Positions 48,651-56,317 of a DNA stretch of 64,000 nt are shown piece by piece. The notes under the pieces were generated by a model. The model made no database searches, was not told where the DNA came from, and saw only the letters and a program-made list of their open reading frames with translations. Positions within the stretch are counted from its first letter, which is position 1. Each line of letters opens with the position of its first letter. Origin of the DNA: a virus; IMG/VR virus record IMGVR_UViG_3300017963_000016, positions 29,472-93,471 of that record; one strand, 5' to 3'. A program made the translations under genes and the position numbers.

Positions 48651-49502
48651 TTATTTTACCTCAAAGTTTATTATATATTTTTGATATTTTTCCATAAATT
48701 CTTTCGGCTTAGACTCATTTTCTAAGCATTCCTCAGGAAGTAATGATTTTATAATTATTAAGGCTTTTTTAGATATTTGTGTTAAACACTTTTCGCAAAT
48801 AAAGAAAATCTCTTTAATTTTAAAGTAATCCTTATCAGAGCAAATATCCTCTGTTTTATAGTATCTTAGTAAATGGCTCTCACATAGCTTTTGGTTTTTT
48901 AATTGCTCTTCTTTATCCTCCAGGCTAAATCCTAATGTAGATTTAAATCTTTTCATAAGTCTCTCATAATAATCAGCATAGCATGGATAGGCTTTATTTG
49001 GATATTCATGTTGGCATTTGAATAATCTACTAGGCTTTTCTGATGAGAAATCCTTATTGCTAATCTCCTCATCTTCCTCAGGAGATACAAAAGAATCATA
49101 AGCCTCTCCTAAAAAATCTTTATAGAAATCTGATTGTTTTACTGAAGTATGTAAATCAAAATACATTTGATTAGCCATTTTAATAATTTTATCTAGGCTC
49201 CCTTTCTCAACTACTATACTCTCTCCATAATGAACATTTTTTTTAAATAAGTTAAATTCCTGCTGTTGAGTATGTTTATTGAAATATGTAAAAGAGGAAA
49301 TCCTATTCTCCATTATATCCATGACTAATTCAAATTCATTAGTTATAAAGTTCCTCCAGATTTTTAGCCTATGGTTTGGTAATCCATGCTTTTCTTGGCT
49401 TACTTTTGGAATCCAGGCATAAAGATCATATTCTAACATGCTATAACCAGGATGATCTAAATCCTCTGAAAAAAATTCATGTTCACATATATAAGACTTC
49501 AT
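48651..49502 (-). CDS. Hypothetical protein with Cys/His sites
   Basis: This 283-residue protein has scattered pairs (CEHEFF, CQHEY, CESH, CEKC) that could bind zinc. The centre is acidic (SPEEDEEISNKDFSSEK). GGAGG precedes the ATG. Not recognised. Confidence 0.7.
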   Translation of the reverse strand: MKSYICEHEFFSEDLDHPGYSMLEYDLYAWIPKVSQEKHGLPNHRLKIWRNFITNEFELVMDIMENRISSFTYFNKHTQQQEFNLFKKNVHYGESIVVEKGSLDKIIKMANQMYFDLHTSVKQSDFYKDFLGEAYDSFVSPEEDEEISNKDFSSEKPSRLFKCQHEYPNKAYPCYADYYERLMKRFKSTLGFSLEDKEEQLKNQKLCESHLLRYYKTEDICSDKDYFKIKEIFFICEKCLTQISKKALIIIKSLLPEECLENESKPKEFMEKYQKYIINFEVK

Positions 49503-49822
49503 GTGTGAGCCTCCATTTCATCTATTATATCGAAGATTTTGGATAATAAATCTTTATTTGGTTGTTTATATTTATTATCTTGGATAATCATTGGTCTTTC
49601 TTTTGCCTTTATGATTCTTACTAAATGCTTATCAAATTGCTTGGTAAAAGGTATCATTTTACTCATTTGCTTCTCAGATAATAGTAGAAATCCCTTAGTA
49701 ATTCCTTTTTTGATTAATTCTATGGATAATCTTTCCTTATTTATTTTTTCCATGATAAACTTAGTTTGAATGTTGATTTCTAACTCTATTTTTTCTATTA
49801 CTTTTGTTTGATTATTTTCCAT
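49499..49822 (-). CDS. Hypothetical protein sharing the ERPMIIQD motif
   Basis: This 107-residue helical protein contains ERPMIIQDNKY, nearly identical to the end of the left-arm family C copy 1 (ERPMIIQDKKY). This may be a small shared element or a remnant. It has its own promoter with paired AATCATTTCGATT boxes, then GGGAGG before the ATG. Confidence 0.7.
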   Translation of the reverse strand: MENNQTKVIEKIELEINIQTKFIMEKINKERLSIELIKKGITKGFLLLSEKQMSKMIPFTKQFDKHLVRIIKAKERPMIIQDNKYKQPNKDLLSKIFDIIDEMEAHT

Positions 49823-49857
49823 AATTTTTTCCTCCCTGTTTGATTATTTTGTTTATT

Positions 49858-49912
49858 CAAATTTTTATTTAGAATCGAAATGATTTTTCTTTTCAGGCTA
49901 ATCGAATTGGTT
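49858..49912 (-). promoter_or_regulatory. Paired AATCATTTCGATT boxes and TATA, upstream of 49822
   Basis: One box (49873-49885) touches the TATA-like CTAAATAAAAATTTG; a variant box (49900-49912) lies 27 bases further upstream. The same layout recurs at 50467-50520. Confidence 0.65.
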
Positions 49913-49927
49913 AAGCCTATAGAAAAG

Positions 49928-49936
49928 AAAAAAAAA
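49928..49936 (-). terminator. T9 tract after the 49955 gene
   Basis: Nine T on the coding strand, 19 bases past the stop, followed by C and four more T. Confidence 0.45.
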
Positions 49937-49954
49937 GTCATTGATATTTCCTCC

Positions 49955-50434
49955 TTAGATGTGGTTATCCTCAAAATTAGGGCAATCGAAAAGAGGATGA
50001 GGCTCTACATGAAAATATTTATCATAATCTTGCTTTTCTGATTTATATTTATTATAAATCATTTTCCATTCTGAAATCTGATTCATTATTATATCAATCT
50101 CATCAGTTAATTCTTCCTGAGTTGGCTCCTTAACTTCAATTAATACCTTCTCTTCAGGATGTTGCTTATAATATTCCTCTAGCTCTTTAAACTCATCCTC
50201 ATCAATATCAAATTCCACATGGCCATTGACAAAATCTATTAGTTCCTGTTCAGATTTTTGCTCCTCTTCTTTTACCAACTCTGGATTGAATAGTTTTTCT
50301 AACTCATAGGCTAATATACTTAGTTGCTCCTCAAAATTCCCTATAGTCATTTCAATACATCCCTGTAAACTATTGAAATAAATATCGTGCCGATCAAATG
50401 CCTTTCCTAATACTTCTAAAACTTCCTTATCCAT
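49955..50434 (-). CDS. Very acidic hypothetical protein
   Basis: This 159-residue protein is strongly acidic over its central 100 residues (FDIDEDEFKELEEYYKQHPE). Charge alone suggests a DNA-mimic or chaperone-like role, but there is no family match. AGGAGG precedes the ATG, and the promoter holds two perfect AATCATTTCGATT boxes. Confidence 0.7.
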   Translation of the reverse strand: MDKEVLEVLGKAFDRHDIYFNSLQGCIEMTIGNFEEQLSILAYELEKLFNPELVKEEEQKSEQELIDFVNGHVEFDIDEDEFKELEEYYKQHPEEKVLIEVKEPTQEELTDEIDIIMNQISEWKMIYNKYKSEKQDYDKYFHVEPHPLFDCPNFEDNHI

Positions 50435-50466
50435 GATAATATTCCTCCTTATTTTTTGATTTATTC

Positions 50467-50520
50467 TTTTTTTATATTCAAATCGAAATGATTTTCCCTT
50501 TCAGAGCAATCGAAATGATT
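50467..50520 (-). promoter_or_regulatory. Paired AATCATTTCGATT boxes and TATA, upstream of 50434
   Basis: Identical 13-base boxes at 50481-50493 and 50508-50520, 27 bases apart, precede AATATAAAAAAAG. Each box is an imperfect inverted repeat (AATC ... GATT). Confidence 0.7.
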
Positions 50521-50562
50521 AATCTCTTTAGAAATAGGAAAAAAACAATTTTATTCATTTTA

Positions 50563-51231
50563 TTAGCCTCCATTTGCTATTTGAACTATTCTTTTAACAT
50601 CCTTTATATATGTGAGCTGAGCCTTAGTAAGATTGCCATTTCTCTTAATCCATTCAGTAAATACTCTAAAGATTTTATTTCTCTCTGATAATGTAAAAAG
50701 TTCAATAGATATTTCATGTTTGGAGAGAAATTCAGCAAGATTACCAATAAAAATAATACTCCCTGCTGATAATTCTGTGAATTTTATAATATTTCTAAAA
50801 TATTCTATTCTTTCGTTTTTATGATTTAAATCAGCTCTTAACTCAGATATTTCTTTTCTTAATCTTTCGATCTCTTTATTTTGAGTATGTTGATCTATTA
50901 TTGTATTTTCTTTATACAATTTTTCTTTCTCAAAAATCTCACGATCAATCAAATTTACTATTTTCTCAAGATCATCAAAAAAGCTAAGCTCATTATCTTC
51001 TACTTTAGATTTTATTGAATCTATTTTCTCTTTTCTTGTCTTTCCAACAAATATCATATCATTCTTGATTATTCTGAGAGTTTTTTTATCAGATTGGGAA
51101 ATTCCTCTCATTTTAATCATATAATTGACAATTTGTTTTAATAATAAATCTGATCGGTTATAAAAAGGATTCTCAAAAATATAATCTCCCTTTCTTTTCA
51201 AGAAATCAACGATCTTATTTACAATTCCCAT
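50563..51231 (-). CDS. Coiled-coil hypothetical protein
   Basis: The ATG at 51231 has AGGAGG nine bases upstream; the longer frame is ignored. In 222 residues a coiled coil spans about 115-150 (KEIERLRKEISELRADLNHK) and the rest is helical and basic. Not recognised. Confidence 0.7.
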   Translation of the reverse strand: MGIVNKIVDFLKRKGDYIFENPFYNRSDLLLKQIVNYMIKMRGISQSDKKTLRIIKNDMIFVGKTRKEKIDSIKSKVEDNELSFFDDLEKIVNLIDREIFEKEKLYKENTIIDQHTQNKEIERLRKEISELRADLNHKNERIEYFRNIIKFTELSAGSIIFIGNLAEFLSKHEISIELFTLSERNKIFRVFTEWIKRNGNLTKAQLTYIKDVKRIVQIANGG

Positions 51232-51232
51232 T

Positions 51233-51418
51233 TTATAAGTCCTCCTGATTTTTTTCAATATAGAACATAAAGAAGTCAATTTCATTAAGCCATATTCCTT
51301 TAATATGCTTTTCGGCATAAGGCCTGGTATATCCAAAATTCTTTACAAAACTCTTGATTGCTCTCTCTTTTAGTTCTATATAAATATGCTCTGGAATTAA
51401 ACCATTTATTTCATTCAT
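51233..51418 (-). CDS. Small helical protein
   Basis: This 61-residue protein has aromatic, charged helices (RPYAEKHIKGIWLNEIDFF). AGGAGG lies 11 bases before the ATG. It is coupled to the next gene with one base between. Confidence 0.65.
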   Translation of the reverse strand: MNEINGLIPEHIYIELKERAIKSFVKNFGYTRPYAEKHIKGIWLNEIDFFMFYIEKNQEDL

Positions 51419-51439
51419 TTTATATCATTCCTCCTTAAA

Positions 51440-52000
51440 TTAAAAAAAAGATGTAATTAATTTGTTTATTTGTTTAGTTTTTTGCTCTTTGGTATCCTCT
51501 TGATTTAAGTGTTTATAACATAATGGGCATAAGCATATTTGAGAGTTGCCTGGAAAGTTTTTCTTATCAAGAATGTGAAATGTATTTCCTGGAGCCATAA
51601 CAATATTACAGGTTAAACATCTCACTACTTTATTTGTTCTAATTTTCCAGAAAGCATAATCAATTTCACATTTAGGACAATGAGCAAAAATCCATTGTCT
51701 TTCTTTAAAGCCTTTAATAAACATGCCTCCCTCATGTTTGAAATGTTCTAAAGGGTCTAGGAGGCTTTTACAACTAGGACAATTCCTTTTAGAGTTTTTT
51801 TGATAAAAAGATAAGGGAGGATATTCATTTACCTCTCTTATTCCCTTATCTAATATCATATCAATAAGCTCTTGATAAGGATTTGCTAGCTTTTTCCAAC
51901 ATATCGGGCCTAGTCCTCTAGATATTGATTTAGGGTCGGATAAGGGTTTACCACAACATCGGCAAAAACAAGAGACTACCGTATTATTCATATTTTCCAT
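51440..52000 (-). CDS. DUF6011-like multi-zinc protein
   Basis: The N-terminus has the DUF6011 signature, CRCCGKPLSDPKSISRGLGPICW (given here as its key parts: CxCCGxPL, S, RGLGPxC), usual in phage proteins of unknown role. Three more zinc pairs follow: CPSCKS with CPKC, and CLTC with CPLC. At 186 residues it is larger than the bare domain. It heads the 52000-46776 cluster and sits behind three operator-like palindromes, so it may regulate itself. Confidence 0.78.
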   Translation of the reverse strand: MENMNNTVVSCFCRCCGKPLSDPKSISRGLGPICWKKLANPYQELIDMILDKGIREVNEYPPLSFYQKNSKRNCPSCKSLLDPLEHFKHEGGMFIKGFKERQWIFAHCPKCEIDYAFWKIRTNKVVRCLTCNIVMAPGNTFHILDKKNFPGNSQICLCPLCYKHLNQEDTKEQKTKQINKLITSFF

Positions 52001-52014
52001 AATGATCATTTTAT

Positions 52015-52061
52015 ATTATTTCTAATAATATTATTTCCAATAATATATTATTTCCAATAAT
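52015..52061 (-). promoter_or_regulatory. Three tandem ATTATTnGAAATAAT palindromes
   Basis: Three 15-base units, two of them ATTATTGGAAATAAT and one with a single change, lie one after another between the TATA box and the start codon. Each is an inverted repeat with a three-base centre. The place suggests repressor binding over the transcript start. Confidence 0.65.
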
Positions 52062-52076
52062 ATATAAATATATCTC
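52062..52076 (-). promoter_or_regulatory. TATA box of the 52000 cluster
   Basis: A run of ATATTTATATAT on the minus strand directly precedes the palindromes, placing the transcript start inside them. Confidence 0.5.
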
Positions 52077-52127
52077 TCCTCTAAAAAAGGCTGTAGTATT
52101 AAAATAACTTTAAAATTACTAAGTATT

Positions 52128-52148
52128 AGTTAGTCATTCAATTCCAGG
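52128..52148 (-). repeat. Dispersed CCTGGA-TTGAATGACTAACT motif, copy 3
   Basis: The minus strand reads CCTGGAATTGAATGACTAAC, close to the copies at 43214 and 44233. Here it lies past the end of the 52196 gene, after its T-rich tract. Confidence 0.5.
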
Positions 52149-52195
52149 AAAAAAAGAAAAAATTGGTAGAATAATTAAAAAAGAAAAGAAAAAAA
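52149..52195 (-). terminator. Double T-rich tract after the 52196 gene
   Basis: The coding strand has two T-rich runs with single C interruptions, the first touching the stop. Confidence 0.5.
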
Positions 52196-52498
52196 TTATC
52201 TAATTAATAAGCCATCCTCTATATTTTGCCAAACCAGGTATCTTTTTCTTAATTTTTCTCCTTTTGGAGATTCAGAAATTCTCTCCATTGTTAATTTATT
52301 TACATTGTTTAAGGTTTGATAAAAGCTTTTTTTAATAGCTACTACTTTTCCGTTTAGTTTATAGCCTTTCTTTAGAGGCCTCCATAATGTTCCTAATTTA
52401 GTATTGATAGTATAATGATCATCCTGGATTAAAATATCTCCAATTTCTAGCAGAGGCTTTTTTTGTCTATTATATCCTGAGATTGTTATAGTTTTCAT
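52196..52498 (-). CDS. Small basic beta-rich protein
   Basis: This 100-residue protein's first 60 residues alternate short strands and turns (LEIGDILIQDDHYTINTKLG), then a basic helix follows. Possibly an SH3-like or OB-like small barrel. Not recognised. Confidence 0.68.
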   Translation of the reverse strand: MKTITISGYNRQKKPLLEIGDILIQDDHYTINTKLGTLWRPLKKGYKLNGKVVAIKKSFYQTLNNVNKLTMERISESPKGEKLRKRYLVWQNIEDGLLIR

Positions 52499-52506
52499 AA
52501 AGAATC

Positions 52507-52755
52507 TTATCCTTTCATTTTGTTTAAGGCTTTATTTAAAGTTTCAATACAGATATTCAGAACAGGATAACCCAATTCAGCAGGAGTGTGAACATAAGGC
52601 TCTTTTCTTGGTCTTTTAGACTTTCCTAAAAGATCATAAAGCTCCTCTAACTCTTCTTTACTGAGAGATTTTAGCTTTTTATCTACTCTTTTCAATTCAG
52701 CTAAATTAGTTTGTTTTCCTGAATACCAACATCTATATTTTACTTTTTTAGGCAT
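52507..52755 (-). CDS. Small helical protein
   Basis: This 82-residue protein has SLSKEELEELYDLLGKSKRPRKEP in the middle, helical and basic. It precedes the 52498 gene by eight bases with no ribosome site between, so the two are likely co-transcribed. Not recognised. Confidence 0.66.
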   Translation of the reverse strand: MPKKVKYRCWYSGKQTNLAELKRVDKKLKSLSKEELEELYDLLGKSKRPRKEPYVHTPAELGYPVLNICIETLNKALNKMKG

Positions 52756-52841
52756 GAATAATATTTAGATTTCAAGAATTTAAAATTTAAGTTATCAGGA
52801 TTTTAAGAAAATGTTTTGAATAGTTTGATCATTTATTTGTA

Positions 52842-53000
52842 TCACTCTCCTGCTATACAATATCCATTTTCTAGTTTCAATAATCCTTTTTTAATTAAAA
52901 TTAATGATATATCTCTGATTTCTTGCTCACTATATCTTGAAAAATATTCCTTTATTTCATAGAATTTAACTCTCTTTCTCATTTTCACAAATGTAATCAT
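52842..53000 (-). CDS. Small winged-helix-like protein
   Basis: The frame gives 52 residues from the ATG at 53000. VKFYEIKEYFSRYSEQEIRD and LKLENGYCIAGE resemble a minimal winged helix. Start uncertain (GTG at 53030 or later ATG). Confidence 0.55.
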   Translation of the reverse strand: MITFVKMRKRVKFYEIKEYFSRYSEQEIRDISLILIKKGLLKLENGYCIAGE

Positions 53001-53086
53001 ATTATTCTCAGTTAAAATAATTATTATCACATCATTTAATCTTCTATTTTAATCTTGGAATAAAAAGAATTACAGCTTTAGTTCCT

Positions 53087-53269
53087 TCATTTAGGCTCAT
53101 ATATCCATTTATCTTTACATTTCTTAATCTCTAATCCTGAGGATATAATTTTGGCTTTTTTAGAATCATTTTTGTCAATAAGAATCCTTTTTTTCCTCCC
53201 AAATTCTATTAAAGGCTCATTCTTCATTCTTATATATATTTGAACAGTTTGAGATAATTTTTCAGGCAA
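53087..53269 (-). CDS. Small basic protein
   Basis: This 60-residue, Lys-rich protein has short strands (VQIYIRMKNEPLIEFG). It begins at TTG just after the stop of the gene upstream. Not recognised. Confidence 0.58.
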   Translation of the reverse strand: MPEKLSQTVQIYIRMKNEPLIEFGRKKRILIDKNDSKKAKIISSGLEIKKCKDKWIYEPK

Positions 53270-53273
53270 TTTT

Positions 53274-53531
53274 TTACCATTTTTCTATTTTTATTATCAA
53301 ATCAATCAAATTGCTTTTTTTTAGTGTATTCAGATTTTCCTTTAGGTTTTTCTCAAAATCGGGTTTAGCTAGGAAGAAAGGAGAAAAGGATAATACTTTA
53401 GATTTGTTTTGATAAATTAGGTTTATCAATTCTTCTTTCTTGTAATTCTTATTGAGGAAGTTTTTTCTAACTTCAATATTTTTCTTTCTAGCCTCCTCAA
53501 CTATCCCTTTTTTAAATTCCGTTTTTACCAT
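53274..53531 (-). CDS. Small basic helical protein
   Basis: This 85-residue protein is very basic (FKKGIVEEARKKNIEVRKNFL) and helical. The ATG at 53531 overlaps the 3' end of the next gene upstream. Possible DNA binding by charge; no family. Confidence 0.64.
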   Translation of the reverse strand: MVKTEFKKGIVEEARKKNIEVRKNFLNKNYKKEELINLIYQNKSKVLSFSPFFLAKPDFEKNLKENLNTLKKSNLIDLIIKIEKW

Positions 53532-53541
53532 TGAATACACT

Positions 53542-53751
53542 TTATTTAGTAATTTTCTTATCTTTAAGCTCTTTTGGTAAATTAAGCCAAAAATTAGTTA
53601 TTCTACTCCTCATTTTATCTAATGCTTTCTTTATAGCATTTAGCTCTGCTTTTCTTGTTTTATTCAAAAGTTTTACAACAGGAGTTAGTTCATTATTTGC
53701 TGAATTAACTCCACTAAGAGCTTTATTTATTTGATCTGTTATATCAGGCAT
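53542..53751 (-). CDS. Small helical-hairpin protein
   Basis: This 69-residue protein has two amphipathic helices (ITDQINKALSGVNSANNEL and KAELNAIKKALDKMRSRI), like the helical-hairpin proteins at 57800-58328. It heads a three-gene unit. Confidence 0.66.
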   Translation of the reverse strand: MPDITDQINKALSGVNSANNELTPVVKLLNKTRKAELNAIKKALDKMRSRITNFWLNLPKELKDKKITK

Positions 53752-53881
53752 AATTACTCATTTAAATTATTTTAATCTAAATAATATTTTCATTAACTTT
53801 TATTTAATTCTTAGGTAATATTACGATAATATTTAGATATAGCTATTTATTCGTAAAACTGAAATTTCACGAAGATAAAAT

Positions 53882-53889
53882 AAAAAAAA
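53882..53889 (-). terminator. T8 tract after the 53898 gene
   Basis: Eight T on the coding strand, eight bases past the stop. Confidence 0.45.
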
Positions 53890-53897
53890 TAGAGAGA

Positions 53898-54320
53898 TTA
53901 TCTCTTTTCTACATAAGCATAATTATATCCTTTTAATTTAACCAATTCTACTTTCTTGAACTTATGCTTTATCTGATATAATTCTCTTCCTTTTTGCCAA
54001 TATATTTTCTCCCAAATATCCTCTTTATAGAGTTTTTTATCGGTTTTGATATATCTAAGAGCATTTTTATAACTAAAAGTATACACTTCATTACCGATTA
54101 ACCAAATTCTCTTAGGTTTTAAACCCATTCTTTTAATTTTATCTCTAGTTGTTAAGATAAAATCTAATCTCTCTGATTTTGATAAATTACTGCTTACTTT
54201 TATGCCTTTTTCACTAGCATATAATTTCAATTGTCTACTAGTTAATTTATCTAATTCTCTCTTTGTTATTTTTGGGAGAGGCATCTTCATTGTTTTACTA
54301 AAAATCTCAAAATCAGCCAT
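53898..54320 (-). CDS. SAP-like DNA-binding protein
   Basis: In this 140-residue protein residues 18-55 (ITKRELDKLTSRQLKLYASEKGIKV ...) fit a SAP/HeH helix-extended-helix unit. The rest is beta-rich and basic. With the gene at 41305 it gives two SAP-type proteins in this arm. Confidence 0.7.
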   Translation of the reverse strand: MADFEIFSKTMKMPLPKITKRELDKLTSRQLKLYASEKGIKVSSNLSKSERLDFILTTRDKIKRMGLKPKRIWLIGNEVYTFSYKNALRYIKTDKKLYKEDIWEKIYWQKGRELYQIKHKFKKVELVKLKGYNYAYVEKR

Positions 54321-54469
54321 ATTTAATAATTTGTTTTTCTTTTATAAAAATTTGATGTAATTTCTAAACTAATAACCTTTTTATCATAACAATATGAGCA
54401 TGAAAGCCTCTTACTCAAAACTATCGTTTTGGTAAAATCCCTAAGAGTAAATATATAATATTCAAATCA

Positions 54470-54554
54470 ATCGATCACTAGTCGTAAAATTTTCAGAGGA
54501 GAAAATTTTTAAAATGAATTTTATAATGTTTTGGAGGCTCCAGGTATTCAAAAT
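54470..54554. repeat. 85-base intergenic repeat R1, copy 2
   Basis: Matches 44146-44230 at 79 of 85 positions with no gap. Confidence 0.85.
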
Positions 54555-54671
54555 CAACCTTTTATCCTGGAAATCAGGATATTAAAAATGATCAAATCTG
54601 AACATAAAATTTTGTCCCGGATAAATTGAATGATCAAATATGATCATTAGTTCTAAAACCTGAGGATTTGA

Positions 54672-54697
54672 AGTATACCAAATAAAAGTTTTACCAG
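54672..54697. repeat. R2 repeat, copy 2
   Basis: Matches 46436-46461 at 24 of 26 positions. Both copies lie a short way past the 3' end of a minus-strand gene. Confidence 0.6.
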
Positions 54698-54723
54698 ATA
54701 TTTTCATTTTTCAGGTCCTGTTA

Positions 54724-55050
54724 TCAAGAATTGATGAAATTTTTTAATAACGGTTTTGAGTTAAAATATTTAATAAATTTCTCATAACTCTCAGGAGTTT
54801 TAATAATTATGCTGAGGCCTTTCCTCTGGGCATTTAAAACAATTCCTGCAATTCTTTCAGCCTCTTTTGATGAGAATGGTATTGGATTAGGAAATAGTTT
54901 ATCATAACATTCTAAACAATAGATTTCAGAGGCAAAAAAATTTATTCTAAAAGCATGATGTTTTTCTAGTAATCCTTTCTCTATCCCATTTCCTTTATTA
55001 CAATCTAGATTAGAACATATAATTTTACCATTAATTATTCTTATAGGCAT
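54724..55050 (-). CDS. Zinc-finger protein
   Basis: This 108-residue protein has CSNLDC near residue 12 and YCLECY near 46, a split zinc site. The C-terminal half is helix-strand-helix (AERIAGIVLNAQRKGLSIII). Single gene. Not recognised. Confidence 0.7.
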   Translation of the reverse strand: MPIRIINGKIICSNLDCNKGNGIEKGLLEKHHAFRINFFASEIYCLECYDKLFPNPIPFSSKEAERIAGIVLNAQRKGLSIIIKTPESYEKFIKYFNSKPLLKNFINS

Positions 55051-55120
55051 ATAATTTTACTAGAATCAATCTATATAAGTTTTAGGCTATTTATATTCTC
55101 AGGATAATTTTTAGGGTCCT

Positions 55121-55144
55121 AAAAAAATAAAAAAAAATAAAAAA
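55121..55144 (-). terminator. T-rich tract after the 55150 gene
   Basis: Coding strand T-runs of 6, 9 and 7 interrupted by A, beginning close to the stop. Confidence 0.55.
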
Positions 55145-55149
55145 TTTAA

Positions 55150-56001
55150 TTAAGGCTTTGAGCCTCTTTGTCTTGATTTCTTTTTTGGTTTGGCTCCCTT
55201 TTTTGCTCTTCTATTATATCTTATAAATGCTAATCCTGTAATAAGGCCTATTAAAACAACTCCTCCAAATGTTATTATTCCCATTGTTATAATATAAGTA
55301 TAATCTTGTTTAACCTGTATTAACACATGGTCAAAATATAGCTCAAAATCAGCTCCATAATTGAGTTTTATCCAAACTAATTCAATATTTAAGCAATTGC
55401 TCTCATCCCTCTCAGTAAAATCCTTATGTATAATTTCTTTCTTTTCAAAATTGAATGTTATTTCATCATTCCTAGAACTCCATAAGGAATTTTCAGCTAT
55501 ATCGTCTTTGCTATCTTGATCTTCTATAGAAGAATTATAGAATACTAACTCATCAATTAGATTATCATGGAAATCTAAAGCTATGTAGAATTTCTTATCA
55601 ATTTGGTTTCTTAAAAGAAGTATGAAATCTGTTGTGGTTTGATTTAATACAAGATCATCTCTCAATTTCATATCTATTTCAATTTCATCCTTATCCTCTT
55701 TAAATTTCAGCTCTGATATATCAACATCTTTAGGTTTTGATTTAATTTGTTTTTCCTCAGGATTATCAATTTTGTAATGAATTATCTCTAATAGATCATC
55801 GAAATTATCTATATCCCATTCATAAGGCCATATAATTTCCTCTAATAATGAGATAATTAATAATGGATTTATTTTATGTATATCCTCCTCATTATCCTTA
55901 ATTATAATATCTAGGTCTTCTGATTCTTCAGCATAAACAATTGGAATAGATAGGGAGATTAAGATCAAAAAGAGAAAAGCCATAGGTTTGTATGCTTTCA
56001 T
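55150..56001 (-). CDS. Secreted single-pass membrane protein, Asgard-like surface type
   Basis: This 283-residue protein has a signal peptide at 1-24 (MAFLFLILISLSIPIVYA), an acidic beta-rich outer domain and a C-terminal membrane helix at about 238-260 followed by a very basic tail (RRAKKGAKPKKKSRQRG). DISELKFKEDKDEIEIDMKL and YIALDF match the strand pattern of Asgard surface domains and of the gene at 44292. It may be an envelope or host-surface protein. Confidence 0.8.
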   Translation of the reverse strand: MKAYKPMAFLFLILISLSIPIVYAEESEDLDIIIKDNEEDIHKINPLLIISLLEEIIWPYEWDIDNFDDLLEIIHYKIDNPEEKQIKSKPKDVDISELKFKEDKDEIEIDMKLRDDLVLNQTTTDFILLLRNQIDKKFYIALDFHDNLIDELVFYNSSIEDQDSKDDIAENSLWSSRNDEITFNFEKKEIIHKDFTERDESNCLNIELVWIKLNYGADFELYFDHVLIQVKQDYTYIITMGIITFGGVVLIGLITGLAFIRYNRRAKKGAKPKKKSRQRGSKP

Positions 56002-56091
56002 TTTTCTAAAATATTTTTTTCAATAGATTATTAGCTATAAATACCATTATTGAATTAATAAAGTTTAAGAAAAAAATTAAAGAAGTAATAA

Positions 56092-56316
56092 TTACTCTTT
56101 TACTCTTTTATGTAGATTTTCTAATTCTAATATTGCTAGGCCTATATTCTTATAGATTTTTGATATACTCTGATTATCCTTTTTATATTTAAATGGAAAA
56201 CCTTTGAATAGAAAAGAGTCTTGAAGTTTATCTAAGTTCCTTTTCATTTTATATATCTCATTTGAAAACTCTACTTTCTTCTTATTATCTTTTAAAATTG
56301 GTTTTTTTTGGCTTAT
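56092..56316 (-). CDS. Small basic protein with probable ATA start
   Basis: A 74-codon frame (SQKKPILKDNKKKVEFSNEI ... LENLHKRVKE) fills this gap and is followed by an archaeal T-run, yet it has no ATG, GTG or TTG near its 5' end. AGGAG lies 11 bases before an ATA at 56316, one base after the previous stop. Helical and basic; not recognised. Starting at the internal ATG would remove a third of the protein. Confidence 0.55.
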   Translation of the reverse strand: MSQKKPILKDNKKKVEFSNEIYKMKRNLDKLQDSFLFKGFPFKYKKDNQSISKIYKNIGLAILELENLHKRVKE

Positions 56317-56317
56317 A

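Larger units (their letters stand above)
54321..54723. other. 403-base intergenic region with repeats
   Basis: It holds R1 copy 2 (54470-54554), a perfect ATCCTG/CAGGAT hairpin (54564-54580), two TGATCA sites near 54635-54650, R2 copy 2 (54672-54697) and TTTTCAGGTCCTG (54708-54720), which is also found at 41243. No convincing gene; a 23-codon plus-strand frame in R1 is not conserved in its partner copy. Confidence 0.5.

Noticed and set aside
54497-54568. Short plus-strand peptide with GAGGAG site in R1 (and its counterpart at 44180)
   Set aside because: The two copies encode peptides that diverge and end at different places, so the DNA, not the peptide, is conserved.
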